Below, in pieces: positions 52,246 through 62,839 of a DNA stretch of 64,000 nucleotides. How positions within the stretch are numbered: the stretch's first letter is position 1; every line of letters begins with the position of its first letter. Source of the DNA: Zasmidium citrigriseum (Eukaryota; Ascomycota; Dothideomycetes; Mycosphaerellales; Mycosphaerellaceae); assembly GCA_002786025.1 (NCBI GenBank), contig NHNW01000009.1, positions 688,376 through 752,375 on the forward strand. Direction: 5' to 3'. The notes under the pieces were generated by a model, which was given only the letters and a program-made list of their open reading frames with translations, was not told where the DNA came from and did not search any database. A program made the position numbers and the translations under genes.

Positions 52246-55200
52246 TCAACGGTTCTGTGCGTGCTGCATCCGAACCAAACTCGCATACATCATATCGGCA
52301 CGCATCAAGTCGCGATGAGTTCCCTGCTCAACAACCCGGCCGTGTTCAATCACATAGATCCAGTCAGCATGTTGAACCGTGCTCAGCCTTTGTGCAACGG
52401 CAATAGTCGTGCGGCCGTGGGAGGCATAATCAATAGCTGACTGAACCATGAGCTCCGAGACGCGGTCCAGGGACGAGGTCGCCTCGTCGAGTAGGAGGAC
52501 TGGTGAGTCGTTGAGTAAAGCGCGTGCGATGGCGAGCCTTTGCCGCTGGCCGCCAGAAAGAGAAAGTCCCCGATGCCCGACTGCAGTATCCAGGCCTTCC
52601 GGTGACGAGGCAACGAAGTCGCCCAGAGCGGCTGCGTTGATTGCTTCTTGTACTTGCTGTTCGGTGGCAGAGGGGCAAGCCAAGAGGAGATTCTCTCTTA
52701 TCGTGCCGGAAAAGAGCGTCGTCTCTTGCGTGATGAGAGCTATGCACTTCCGATGACTTCGTACGCCCATGCATCGAATATCGATGCCGTTGTTCAGTAT
52801 CGCTCCGCGCTGCGGGTCGTAGAAGCGCTCGATAAGTGATAAGATTGTGCTTTTGCCACTCCCACTAGGTCCGCAAAGACCGATGTACTGGCCAGGCCGA
52901 GCGTTGATATCGATGCCTAGCAACGCATACGCTTCTTCACTGGTCGGGTAGCGAAAGTATACGTCGTCGACCGTGAGTTTCACGCCTCCCGCTGGTACTG
53001 GGACTTCAGGTCCCTTAGCAGGATCGATAGTGGGTTGTCTAGCGAGCAAGGCCAGAAGAAGTCCACATGCATTTGATGCCTTCCGGATATCAGGCAATAA
53101 ATTGAAGCAGGCACCGGCCGCTGGCGTAATGACCACGACCGCGATGTAACAGATGTAAAAGTCTAGCATGGCGACTTCGCCAGCGGCAATCAACCGGCCG
53201 CCGTAGTACAGAGCTCCACCCAGGCAAAGATATACTACCGCCTGGGATAGAGCAAAGATACCACACGAGAGGTGATCTTTCCGTGCCCGCTTTCTCGATT
53301 GTGTGGCCAATGGTTGCCAGAAGCGGTCTTCCATATGTTGCTCGAGGCCAAGGGAGACAACGGTACTCAGACAGTCCACAGACTCGCAGGCCAGAACGAC
53401 AGCCTCCAAAGACCACTGACGGGCTTTGTGCTCTCGTTTGCTGGCAAAAGCGGCATACAGATATCCGGCAGCCAGTAGAAATGGCACTGCAGCCGTGTAG
53501 ACTAGAGCAAGTTTCCAATGCAGACCTATCGACATCGCGAGGGCGGAAACGAGGCCGACGAGCCCGCCTACCCAGGTAGACATGGAGGAGGCACTAAGAC
53601 CTTCCAACTCGCCGATTGTCGTGGAGACGAATGAGGTGAGTTTCGAGGTACCTCCCTCGGCCGCGAAGAATGCCATGTCTTGACGCAGTATATGCTCGAG
53701 CGCCTGCGTTCGGGCCTTGCCCAGGCTGTTCTCAGAGCAGATTGCCAGGGGTATTGATCGCAGGGTGGAAGCGATTCCTTGCGCACAGGCAAAGCCCACC
53801 TGGACTGCTGCCCAAAAGTCCACCTTTCGAAAATACTCGTCTTTGTCAGTTTCTAGCACGCCGAAGACCAGGACAGCCTGAACGAATGAGTCAGAGATGT
53901 CTCTTCCATTTGGCAACTGCAAGACTTACGTTCGCGAAGAGGAAAGCATGAACGGTGGGTGCACATCCCACGATAACAGCCCACAGAAGACCGAAGGTCG
54001 CGAGACCCCATTTGTCCCTGTTCAGCCGGATCAACAATCGCCAAATGTCAATCGCTGAAGCGGTCATAGAAGCATGGCAAGCCCTGTCCTGACGAGAGCC
54101 TTCTTCGAGACTTGCCCGCGATCCGGACAGAAGCTGCCCGGTGGATTCGCCGTCGGATGGAACGGCAGTACTCATACTCTTTGCAGTAACGATTGTGTCA
54201 TCTGTCTGGCGGCGTTCCAGTGGTCGTTGGCAGCTCAGACGCCCCCTGTCGACGGCCTCCATGTTGTGCAGTCTGGAGAAAGCACCCTTGCGTCTGACTA
54301 GATCTTCGTATCGTCCTTGTTCCGCTATGCCATCTGGCGTCATGACAACGATGTTATCTGCGCTTTGGATGGTTGACAGGCGATGTGCGATGATGATTAC
54401 GGTCCTGTCCTTGCGATAAGCAGCCATTGCTTCCTGAATGTAGCGTTCTGAAATCGTGTCAAGGGCGGAAGTCGCCTCGTCCAGAAGTAGGACTTTGCAA
54501 CCGCTGACGAGAGCGCGCGCAATCGCCAGCCTCTGCCGTTGACCGCCTGGAGCCGGTCAGCTGCGACACGAATGACTCGGGTGTCATGACGCTCACCGGA
54601 AAGTCTCGAGCCTTTCTCTCCAACATTGGTCTGATAGCCATCCGGCATACTCATGATGATGTGATGTAAGCCGACAGCTTCGGCGGCATCCATGATCTTG
54701 TCCCGTTCTTGCTGGTTCGTCAGAGTCTCCCGTGACCGGAATAGGCCGTACCGGATGTTGTCGTATACAGAAGCGTTAAACAGATCGGTGTCTTGATGCA
54801 CAACCGCCATATTCTCTCTCAACCATCGCAAATTCAACGACGTCAATGGCCGGCCGTCAAGGGAAATCGTGCCGTTCGACGGATCATAGAAGCGTTGCAG
54901 AAGCTTAACGATGGTACTCTTACCACAGCCTGATGCGCCAACGAGCGCTGTGGTGCTGCCAGCTGGTATACTCAGACTGAAGCCACTTAGAACCTTGACA
55001 CTGGGCCTGGTGGGATAGGCGAAGTCGACTCCATCGAATTCAATTTGGCCTGAAATCTTCATGGGCGTGGTACCTGCCATCGACATGGAGTCTACAGCGT
55101 GTGGCTTCGCCATGGCGTCCAAGAGCCTCCGTGCAGCAGTTGCCCCAGCAGAAACAGCTTGCGCATTGGGGCCGATCAGTCCAAGCGTCGAAGTTCCTGT

Positions 55201-56503
55201 CAGAAGCGCTATCGAAGATCAGCAAAGTCGTGCAATTTGGGGCTCGATCCGTCTCTCACGCACCTAGAAGCACGGTCAAGACATCTGCAAAGCCAGTTTG
55301 GCCATTGAAGTAGTATCGAGAGCCGCGCCAGAACGACATTCCAAACAAACTGAGAGCGATGGTCATGATGACGGCTGCCATGATCTCGCCAGCTGTCCGT
55401 GCAAAGACGGCGGGCTTGTAGCATCTGGAGAGGCTATTGTGGTATCGCGTGGCAAGAATCGATTCTGCGCCATTGGACATGGCGCACACGATACCACTGA
55501 TCGCTTCTTCGGCCACAGAAGTCGCTTCAGCCAAGGCACCAGATGACCTCTTTGTGAACCTGGAGACGACGAGAGTACCGACGAATGCTGCCGCGGCGAG
55601 AGCCAGAATGCCGCTGCCCAGGATAAGCGTCAGTAGCCATGATCTCGCGAAAGAGACGGCAAAAGCAACGAGCACGCTCGATGTAGCAGCAATGACGCGC
55701 CCGAGTTTACTCGAGATAGCATCGTTCACTGCATCGGCGTCGGCGCCAAGCAGAGTGTTGACATGTACCGTGCCAGCCTCATCTAGGAATGAGACTCCTT
55801 TGTGGAACACCGACACCAAAAGGCTACGACTGGATTGAAGGTCAGTGAGCGAGGCGATTGGAAACAGATAGTGTCGCCGGGCAAGACGTACCGCATTCTG
55901 GCGCAGATGCTCTGACCTCCAAGCGTGAAGCCAATCCACATAGCATAGCTTCCAACAAGCTCCCCAATTGCCAGATAGATGAAGTAGAGCATGATCTTGC
56001 CAATGACGAGCACGAAGTCGTCTTCCGACATATGACCAGATGTGACGTCCGCAAAAATGGTCGACATGCTGGCGAAGACAACGCACTATTGTCCGGTAGT
56101 GTGAACTCCATGCCTTACTCGACAGCCATGTTGCTCGTGTCGTACCATGAGAGGCTGCAATGCCCCTTGGACCATTGCACCTATGGAGCCAATACATAGA
56201 AGGGCCACATCTGTGTATGTGGCAAAGGATAGAATCTGTTCATCGTCATTAGCAGTTCGACGCTTACTATCACTCAAGGTATTCTGACCTGTCGAATAAG
56301 AAGGGCCTGCTTTGAGTTCTTTCGAACCGTCATTGTGCCACTCTCTGGCGACAACCTGTCTCAGGTTACAAGACAATTGGCGTTGATGCCAAGTTGTTCT
56401 TGAGAATGTTCTTCAAGAATGTGTCATGATAACAGGTGTTAGTGCATGAATCATGCACTGGATGACTTTTCAAAGCGAATTCCTGATTCTGAAGAGGATC
56501 CAT
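52246..56503 (-). CDS. full-size ABC-B (multidrug-type) transporter
   Basis: Minus-strand exons resolved: an exon ending at 56146, then 55892-56085, 55264-55829, 54597-55208, 53930-54546 and 52246-53877, with introns of 50-62 nt. Layout is TMD-NBD-TMD-NBD, about 1,250 residues. NBD1 has Walker A GASGCGKST; the codon of its signature LSGGQRQ is split by an intron. Walker B is VLLLDEATSALD. NBD2 has GPSGSGKST, LSGGQRQRLA and VLLLDEATSSLD. Both halves therefore look able to bind and hydrolyse ATP. The exact first exon is uncertain: the frame reaching 56146 has no ATG before a stop near 56413. I suggest the ATG at 56503 with a weak donor (CCA-GTGCAT). It is divergent from a sugar-porter MFS gene. 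Confidence 0.85.
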
Positions 56504-57081
56504 GGCGATTGCTCGAAAGCTACGTGGTCGAACTCCGGATTGCGCACTCCCCATGTCGCAAACGTGGCACAGTCTCCAAGTTGCCAGGGACATTGGGTTG
56601 AAGAGATCGGTAGCCGAGCCCTGGACATAGCTTCGCACATGGTTCGCAGGGGTTCGGAGCTGATGTTAGGACTCGCTGTACGCCGTTTGCACAGGAAGAA
56701 GAGCCTTGAGGTGCCGGTAAGGTGCGGTCAATCCAGCAGTGCGTTCGGATGAGAAGACATCAAGCTCAGATGGCCTGATATCAAGGAATGGAGCATCAGC
56801 CCGCCATATAGCCGGTGAATGAAGGATTGTGCCTTTGTCGATGTTAGGAGGGAGTCAAAAGTTGAGTCGGATATCTCAGCCCAGGTAGTCAGATGTAGTC
56901 TCAGACAGCATCAGACCACTGATGCAACACGCTAATCTGCTTTCAGAACACTCTCAGCTACCGTCGCGTGTCACGTCACGCTGCACGTCCACAACGACCA
57001 TCAAGGGCACGATCGAACTTATCATGCAAATGAGCTGGGGACAGCAGGGTACACACGCTCACGCCACGTCCTGCGAGTGAG
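56504..57081. promoter_or_regulatory. divergent promoter, ABC / MFS transporter genes
   Basis: The stretch has 578 bp between divergent transporter genes. No TATA element or repeat of note was recognised. Confidence 0.35.
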
Positions 57082-58888
57082 ATGGCAGAAGCAGAAGCGT
57101 TGCTCCAAGATCGGGACACATCTCGCAGCATCACCTCCTTTGCTGGTCAAATTGCACTCACTGACAAGCTAGACGTCTTGCAGCGTGCTTCGAATGTCCT
57201 CCTTGATGACCGGCCACTCGAAGAGATACCGAACATCACACCCTCAGAACTGCGTGCGCTCAAAAATGAGACCAAGTCAAAGTGGAACCAACCATGGCCG
57301 ATGTATCTCTGTATACTTGTCAATGCACTCGGAGCGATGAGCCAAGGCTGGGCTCAGACGAGTATGAACGGTGCGAACATCTACTGGCCAAAGCTCTTCC
57401 GAGTTGGAGGCAAAAGCACCCATGACACGGCCGTCGTCGGCTTGATCAATTGTGCCATCTACTTGAGCAATGGTCTGCTCGGATCATGGCTAGTCGCCCC
57501 TCTTAACGCCTCGCTCGGAAGGAGAGGAGCCGTATTCGCTGGTGCACTGATCTCTCTGGTATCGAATTTTGCTTCTGCTTCCATAGCCTACTCCTGGCAG
57601 CAACTGCTGGTCGGCCGGCTGTTGTACGGTGTGGGTCTCGGTATCACGTCCAGCTCGCTAAACGTCTTCATCGCCGAGAGCGTGCCTGCAACAATAAGGG
57701 GAGGTCTGGGAGTGGCATGGCAGATGTTCTGTGCTTTCGGGATCTTTCTGGGCTTCTTAACGAATATGCTCGTGGACAACAACCCCGAAGCATATGGTCC
57801 CTTGCGATGGCGAGTCATGCTTATGGCAGCGGCGATACCTACAGTGCCATTGCTGATGCTCATATATGTCTGCCCTGAGTCGCCTGCGTACTGGATCAAG
57901 CACTCGGGTCGCTACGATGGCGCGTTTCGCTCTCTCTGTCAGCTCCGTCACACTGAGCTCCAGGCTGCCCGAGACATACTTGTGTACCATCAGCAGCAGA
58001 AGCGGATTTCGGCGACTGCCACAAAATCGTCATTTCTGAAGTCGCTCGGCGAGCTGTTCACGATACCTAGGATCCGCCGCGCGACCCTTGCCGCCTGGGT
58101 CCCAATGATCGCACAACAAATGTGCGGCATAAACATCGTCGCCTTTTACAGCTCCACCATCTTCACTAATGCCAAGTTCTCCCCTTATGCAGCAGAGATG
58201 GCATCAACAATCTTCGGCTTGGTGAACTTCCGTAAGCTGTTCCTATCGCTCTTGCACCATTCTACCGTTACTGACAGTCCTCACAGTCGGAGCATTCCCA
58301 GCGATCTGGACTATGGATTCCTTGGGCCGGCGCTCTTTGCTCTTGTACACCCTACCATTCATGGCAATATCCATGGCTGTTGCTGCTGTAAGCTTCGACA
58401 TCCCTCAGGGCCCATTTCGATTTGGGATGATCACGTCGATGATCTATATCTTCTGCTTGCTGTACAGCCCTGGCATGGGACCTGTGCCAGCAGCCTATTC
58501 CGCTGAAGTATTCCCCTTGAGTCATCGAGAGATCGGCGCTTCCTCTGCCATGGCCGTCACCAACATCCTTGCTGCGGTTCTTGGTCTGACTTTCCCGGCT
58601 TTGCTCAGTTCACTCGGCGCAAGAAGCAGCTTCCTGGTCTACGCCATAGGAAACGTTGTCAGTTGGTGCCTGGTCTTCCTGTTCGTGCGGGAGACGAAAC
58701 AGCGGACACTGGAACAGCTCGATGATGTGTTTTCGGTATCAACTAGGCAAATGATCAAATACCAGATGCAGGAGGTTGTGCCTTGGTGGATCAAGACGCA
58801 TGTTCTGCTGCGGAAGAACGAGAAGCTGCGGCCTGATGACTTCAACATGAGCTACAGCATTGTCAGACAGAGCGAAGATGACCAGTGA
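57082..58888 (+). CDS. MFS sugar-porter family transporter
   Basis: Two exons, 57082-58231 and 58287-58888, joined across a 55-nt intron (donor GTAAGC); the product is 583 residues. Sugar-porter hallmarks are SLGRRGAVFAG, GRLLYGVGLGITSSSLNVFI, ESVPATIRGG, the PESPAYWIKHSGRYD motif at the central loop start, MIAQQMCGINIVAFYS, and after the splice MDSLGRRSLLLY. About twelve hydrophobic segments are present. This is a hexose/maltose permease-like protein of the plasma membrane; the sugar cannot be read. It begins with a long cytosolic N-terminus (about 70 residues). Confidence 0.92.
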
Positions 58889-59680
58889 TCGGGATTCGAC
58901 AGACGCATGTGGATATTCCGACTCCGACGTAGACTCGAGGTGTAGCTGACCAGGACTGTGCAAAGCTCTTTTTTTTTTTGCTCGCACACGAGAGAATTCT
59001 CTCGTTTCGCAAACCTCGAATGAGACTGCTTGCCGACCGTCACCTCAAAAGCTTTTTCGCTCAATGGTCAGGCTCGGACGAGATGAATTCCTTCAAAGCT
59101 TGAATGGTCTCAGAACTTGCTAGCTCCTCTCATTATTTGCTTGCAAACGAGTGCAAGTTGTATCAGGTGTATCAGAACGTCCCTTCGGGTTTTCGGGCTC
59201 GACGCGAAAAGCCTACCGCTCCACAAGCTTTCCAAGGATCGGTCGTGAGGGCGGCATGCGAGCGCAACGCGAAGTTCTGACGAATGGCGAGGAAGTGAGC
59301 AAAAGCGGCGGCTGTAGAACTGTGCGAGTCAGTGCAAATCATCCGGCCACGAACACATGAAACGCAGGCCGATGCGAGGCTGAGCAAGGCTATTAGACGC
59401 GGCTGGACTCAGTGTCTCGCGGATCTCACGGACTCATACCACGATGATGCTGCATGGACCAAGAATGCAGTACTTTCAACGCTGTCCATAATGGTTCGGA
59501 CATAGTCTGCGGTTCTACTTAAGAAGAGAACGATGCTCCCCCGGTCCTAGACATCCTACATTCCGCCAGCTTACATGGAGTTCAAATTACATCTCGACAG
59601 CTTTATAGGTATAGCACCTTGCCCTGGCTGCACCCACGGGTGTGTACTAACAACCCTTTCAAGCCCTGACAGACACTACG
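58889..59680. other. intergenic region with poly-T and palindrome
   Basis: The stretch has 792 bp between plus-strand genes. It contains a T run (11 T's, 58969-58979) followed by an 18-bp perfect palindrome, and near 59150 a short inverted repeat CTTGCA/TGCAAG. A TATA-poor promoter of the small secreted protein should lie at its right end. No coding frame of note. Confidence 0.45.
58988..59005. repeat. 18-bp perfect palindrome
   Basis: ACGAGAGAATTCTCTCGT equals its own reverse complement over all 18 bases. It lies just after the poly-T tract downstream of the sugar-porter gene. Its role is unknown. Confidence 0.6.
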
Positions 59681-59914
59681 ATGCACCTCCAACTCCTCAC
59701 TGGAGCCATCCTCCTCCTCCCACTGCTGGTCAGCGCCTACTGCCAATGCGAATGCCTAATCCGCGGCGACTACCTCCTACCACAGGACATTATCTCAGCC
59801 ACCTGCGCGCGAGCGATCCACGAAAAGCACCCCAATGTCGGTCTCGGTGACGTCGGATCGTACTCCGTTGAAAGGGAGGCGCAATGCGAGGGCTCCCAGT
59901 GTACGATGCCTTGA
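59681..59914 (+). CDS. small secreted cysteine-rich protein, possibly frame-broken
   Basis: Single frame of 77 residues with a clear signal peptide (MHLQLLTGAILLLPLLVSA) and a short mature part rich in Cys (YCQCECLIRG, ATCARAIHEK, QCEGSQC). After it stops, a different frame continues without stops from about 59882 to 60005 with more Cys in a matching style (SNSCTCDGRYYDCFEGAC, then NVTVRGSPY and a stop). The two together would make a secreted protein with about ten Cys. No consensus intron joins them, so a frameshift mutation, sequencing error or missed splice is likely. Effector-like features are small size, secretion and Cys content; no homologue is recognised. Confidence 0.55.
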   Translation: MHLQLLTGAILLLPLLVSAYCQCECLIRGDYLLPQDIISATCARAIHEKHPNVGLGDVGSYSVEREAQCEGSQCTMP

Positions 59915-60127
59915 TTATCTCGAATTCTTGTACCTGCGATGGGCGTTACTACGATTGTTTCGAAGGCGCGTGTACGAATGTTACGGTTAGGGGATCGCCG
60001 TACTGATGATGATTTTGAATTGAAGGCGTGTGGAAGTTGTAAGAGCTTGGGAGGATGTAGCTCTTCCAGCTCTACATGGGATGCATAAGATTTTACTGAT
60101 ATGAATGTAAATTTCGCTGAAGCTAGC

Positions 60128-60246
60128 ACATACGACCACAGGCAAGTGAAAGCAAGCGATCCCGTCCGCTCTCGCATATTTAAGCACTTGACCGCCTGAT
60201 TAGTACTACGGTGGGTGACCACGTGGGAATACCGGGTGTTGTATGT
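60128..60246 (+). rRNA. 5S ribosomal RNA gene
   Basis: The sequence has 119 nt. The 5' end ACATACGAC pairs with the 3' end GTTGTATGT (helix I, with one G-U pair). The conserved GATCCCGTCCGCTCTC block and the 3' domain TAGTACTACGGTGGGTGACC then ACGTGGGAATACCGGGTG match fungal 5S rRNA. A T run follows directly, as for RNA polymerase III termination. Single 5S genes dispersed between protein genes are normal in filamentous ascomycetes. A small difference in the loop near 60178 (CATATTTAAGC) may be one inserted base, so a lightly degenerate copy is possible. Confidence 0.88.
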
Positions 60247-60597
60247 TTTGCTTTTTGCTCTTCGTTTTTGCCCTAGAAGGCGAGCATGGATTTTTGCTTT
60301 CTCAACGTGATTGGGAAAGAGGACAGTGTGGTGACTTCTTTCCTCAACATTTGTCGTTGGGAAAGTACGACACGAAAGCTAACGCCAAGCCTGACATAGA
60401 CCGATCAACAACGAGTGGCATTCTTTTTGGTACATTACCTGCCCCAGACCGGTCACAATACCAGGTCTTAACTGCGGGGTCGCTCCAATCTAAGGGAGTG
60501 TTGACTGATTAGAACGTACACATTGGACGGATTGTAAGCTTCGGAGCGATGCACCTCGACGATGACTTCCCTATCTATAGACTATTGAATGCTTGGA
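60247..60597. other. intergenic, no gene seen
   Basis: The stretch has 351 bp between the 5S gene and the 3' end of the MFS drug transporter (minus). It has AT-rich patches and T runs near 60246 (Pol III terminator). No coding frame of note. Confidence 0.4.
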
Positions 60598-62193
60598 CTA
60601 CTGCAAATGCTCGCGCTCCTCGCTAGTCGGAATGCGAACAAACACAGCACAGACAATAGTTGCGGCCAATCCACAGGCCAGACTGAACCACCAAATATCT
60701 CGAAGTGCCCCGAGATCCAGAGATTTGTCCACCAGTTGTGTTTGGCTGCGACCAATCGTCTCAGCAAGAGCAGTAAACACTGCAGAAGAAAGATTCTGCG
60801 CTGTGATGAGCAGGCTTCCTGCCGAACCTTGGAAAGCCCTAGGGACGTTGGAAGTGATGAAGACCGAGATGGCAGCGAAAGACAGATCCGGCCCAAAAGT
60901 ACTGATGAACAGACCGGGGAACGACAGTGCCCAGTAGGTCGTATTCGGAGTCTGCGGTAGGAAGAAGACTGGGCCAGACGCGAAAGCCAGCATGCTTGAA
61001 ATCAAAATGTAATGGCCTGGAACCCGATGCAGAATTTTCGACACAAGCCATGCTGCTATCGTCCCACCGACGCCGATGGGTATGAGGTATACTGCGGTAA
61101 TAATCGGCGGTTTGTCTTGGATGGTTAGGAAGAATCTGGCGGCGTAGAAGTTACAGCCTCCGACGAATGCACCGTAGGCCAGGAAGTAGGCTATCATCAG
61201 AGGTATGAAGCCGGATACTGTCCAGAGTCTGTTGTCGATCAGCGGTCTTTTGACGCGGTTCTCGACAATGACGAATAATCCAAAGCAAGCGAGTCCGACT
61301 ATGACTAGGGAATATGTGTAAGGCGTCCAATTTGTCGGCACGGCCTGGGTCAAGCCGAAGATCAAGAGGCCACATCCAGTCGCCAGTACTGCGGCTCCAA
61401 TGAAGTCAAAGTCTTTAATGCTGAGATGCTCCGAGTCTCTTGAACCAGATCTCAGGCGCCGACTTGAAGGAATACACCAGGAGGCCACACCGGTGCACAA
61501 CGCTGCAACAATGGCGATTGTTCCGGAAACCCACTCGAGATGGTAGGCGAAAGCACCTCCTAGGACTGCTCCGACCGCGAAACCCATGGGAATCATAGCA
61601 CCCATCATAGCGAATACGCGATTCTTGCGAATCCCCGGCTTGTACACCCGACCAAGCATGCTCATTGCAGAAGAGCACAAGACTCCAACTGCCAACCCCG
61701 ACAAGCCCTGGACGATGAAGTACAAGACCTTTCGAGACGGATGGACAGAGAAACATCCGATCAAATTCCAGGCCGTGAGCCACAGGAAAGATCCTATCGC
61801 CAGGTGTTTTGGATTCGTGACATCGGCAAGAGATCCAGAGATTACCACTGAGACGCCGTTGGCCACCAGGAAGGCGCCAATGAGCCAGGTCGAGTAGAAC
61901 TCTGCCAAACCGAGGGCGTCTACGAGCGTGAGTTGATTGACGAAGCCGTTGGCGAGGAAGATGGCGAATAGAAGTTGACCCATCGAACATATTACCACGA
62001 AGCCAATCTCTTCTGTGAGCGAGGACAGGCCTTGTGGGATATTCGACGCCTTCTTTGAGATCGAAGCAGTAATGGATGCCCCACGTGATTCGTTTGGTTG
62101 AAGAGCTCCTTCATGGTCGACTTGTCGATGTGATGTAGGCTGAATGTGGGCAGCAGGTCTCGGAAAGGCTGGATGCAAGCCTTGTAGTTCCAT
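60598..62193 (-). CDS. MFS drug/H+ antiporter, DHA2-type (14 TM)
   Basis: Single exon of 531 residues from the ATG at 62193; further upstream the frame has no ATG before a GTG at 62235. About fourteen hydrophobic segments are visible. Typical blocks are STWLIGAFLVANGVSVVISG, GSLADVTNPKHLAIGSFLWL and FIVQGLSGLAVGVLCSSAMS. The central region has LATGCGLLIFGLTQAVPTNW, characteristic of the 14-spanner drug:H+ antiporter group related to aminotriazole-resistance proteins. It is likely an export pump for small organic compounds; the compound cannot be read. Confidence 0.9.
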   Translation of the reverse strand: MELQGLHPAFPRPAAHIQPTSHRQVDHEGALQPNESRGASITASISKKASNIPQGLSSLTEEIGFVVICSMGQLLFAIFLANGFVNQLTLVDALGLAEFYSTWLIGAFLVANGVSVVISGSLADVTNPKHLAIGSFLWLTAWNLIGCFSVHPSRKVLYFIVQGLSGLAVGVLCSSAMSMLGRVYKPGIRKNRVFAMMGAMIPMGFAVGAVLGGAFAYHLEWVSGTIAIVAALCTGVASWCIPSSRRLRSGSRDSEHLSIKDFDFIGAAVLATGCGLLIFGLTQAVPTNWTPYTYSLVIVGLACFGLFVIVENRVKRPLIDNRLWTVSGFIPLMIAYFLAYGAFVGGCNFYAARFFLTIQDKPPIITAVYLIPIGVGGTIAAWLVSKILHRVPGHYILISSMLAFASGPVFFLPQTPNTTYWALSFPGLFISTFGPDLSFAAISVFITSNVPRAFQGSAGSLLITAQNLSSAVFTALAETIGRSQTQLVDKSLDLGALRDIWWFSLACGLAATIVCAVFVRIPTSEEREHLQ

Positions 62194-62839
62194 AGTGGGC
62201 CGATAGTCTATGCGACAGTATTCGATGCAAGCCACCCCATAGATGTATCAAGTTGCTCGCACGAACAAACGTACGGATCCGTATTTACGTGCTCGCTCCA
62301 CCAGTGCTCGGAACCGATCGACGTTTTAGGGCAACTCGATCGACATTTCCCAATATTGAAGCATCTTGTAAGCAAGTGACATCACTCTCGGATTCATAAT
62401 GTGCAGAAGTGTAGCCAAGAGAGCAGATCGCTGCAGAACATTGTCGTGGAGTCGGTGAATGGATTGGGTACTGTCGGTTGATTAGTAAGTCATGCTATCG
62501 CGCGACAACCACGGTGACTGATTCACAGTCTGAGTGTTTCAAGAAGCTGTCACTGCAAAGATTTCCGAGCCACCTTGATGGTCATCGTAACGTGTGATTC
62601 TTGACATAGAATGTGACAGCCTCCCATCCTCATGAAAAGGTCTCTCGGTAATTTGGTCCGGGGCTTCGGTGTTTCATTCACTCACGGGAAATCACATGCT
62701 TCCATGGAGTCAATGCTATTTTGAAAGAGTTCGATTCGCCTGACAATAATTGTTCTGGAGAGTGACCAGCCCCTCATGTTTAGTAAGTCTGATCAACCAG
62801 ATGCATGCGAGTTACATTGCAATTGTAAGAAGACTTACT
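62194..62839. promoter_or_regulatory. promoter of DHA2 transporter gene and 3' region of methyltransferase gene
   Basis: The stretch has 646 bp between two minus-strand genes. A complete intron-like stretch (GTAAGT at 62833-62838, ACTTACTAAAC branch, AG at 62773-62774) begins one base after the methyltransferase stop, consistent with a 3' UTR intron of about 66 nt. No gene seen. Confidence 0.45.

Noticed and set aside
52246..62193. Secondary-metabolite gene cluster
   Set aside because: Transporters are present, but no polyketide synthase, peptide synthetase, terpene cyclase or prenyltransferase was seen in the window.
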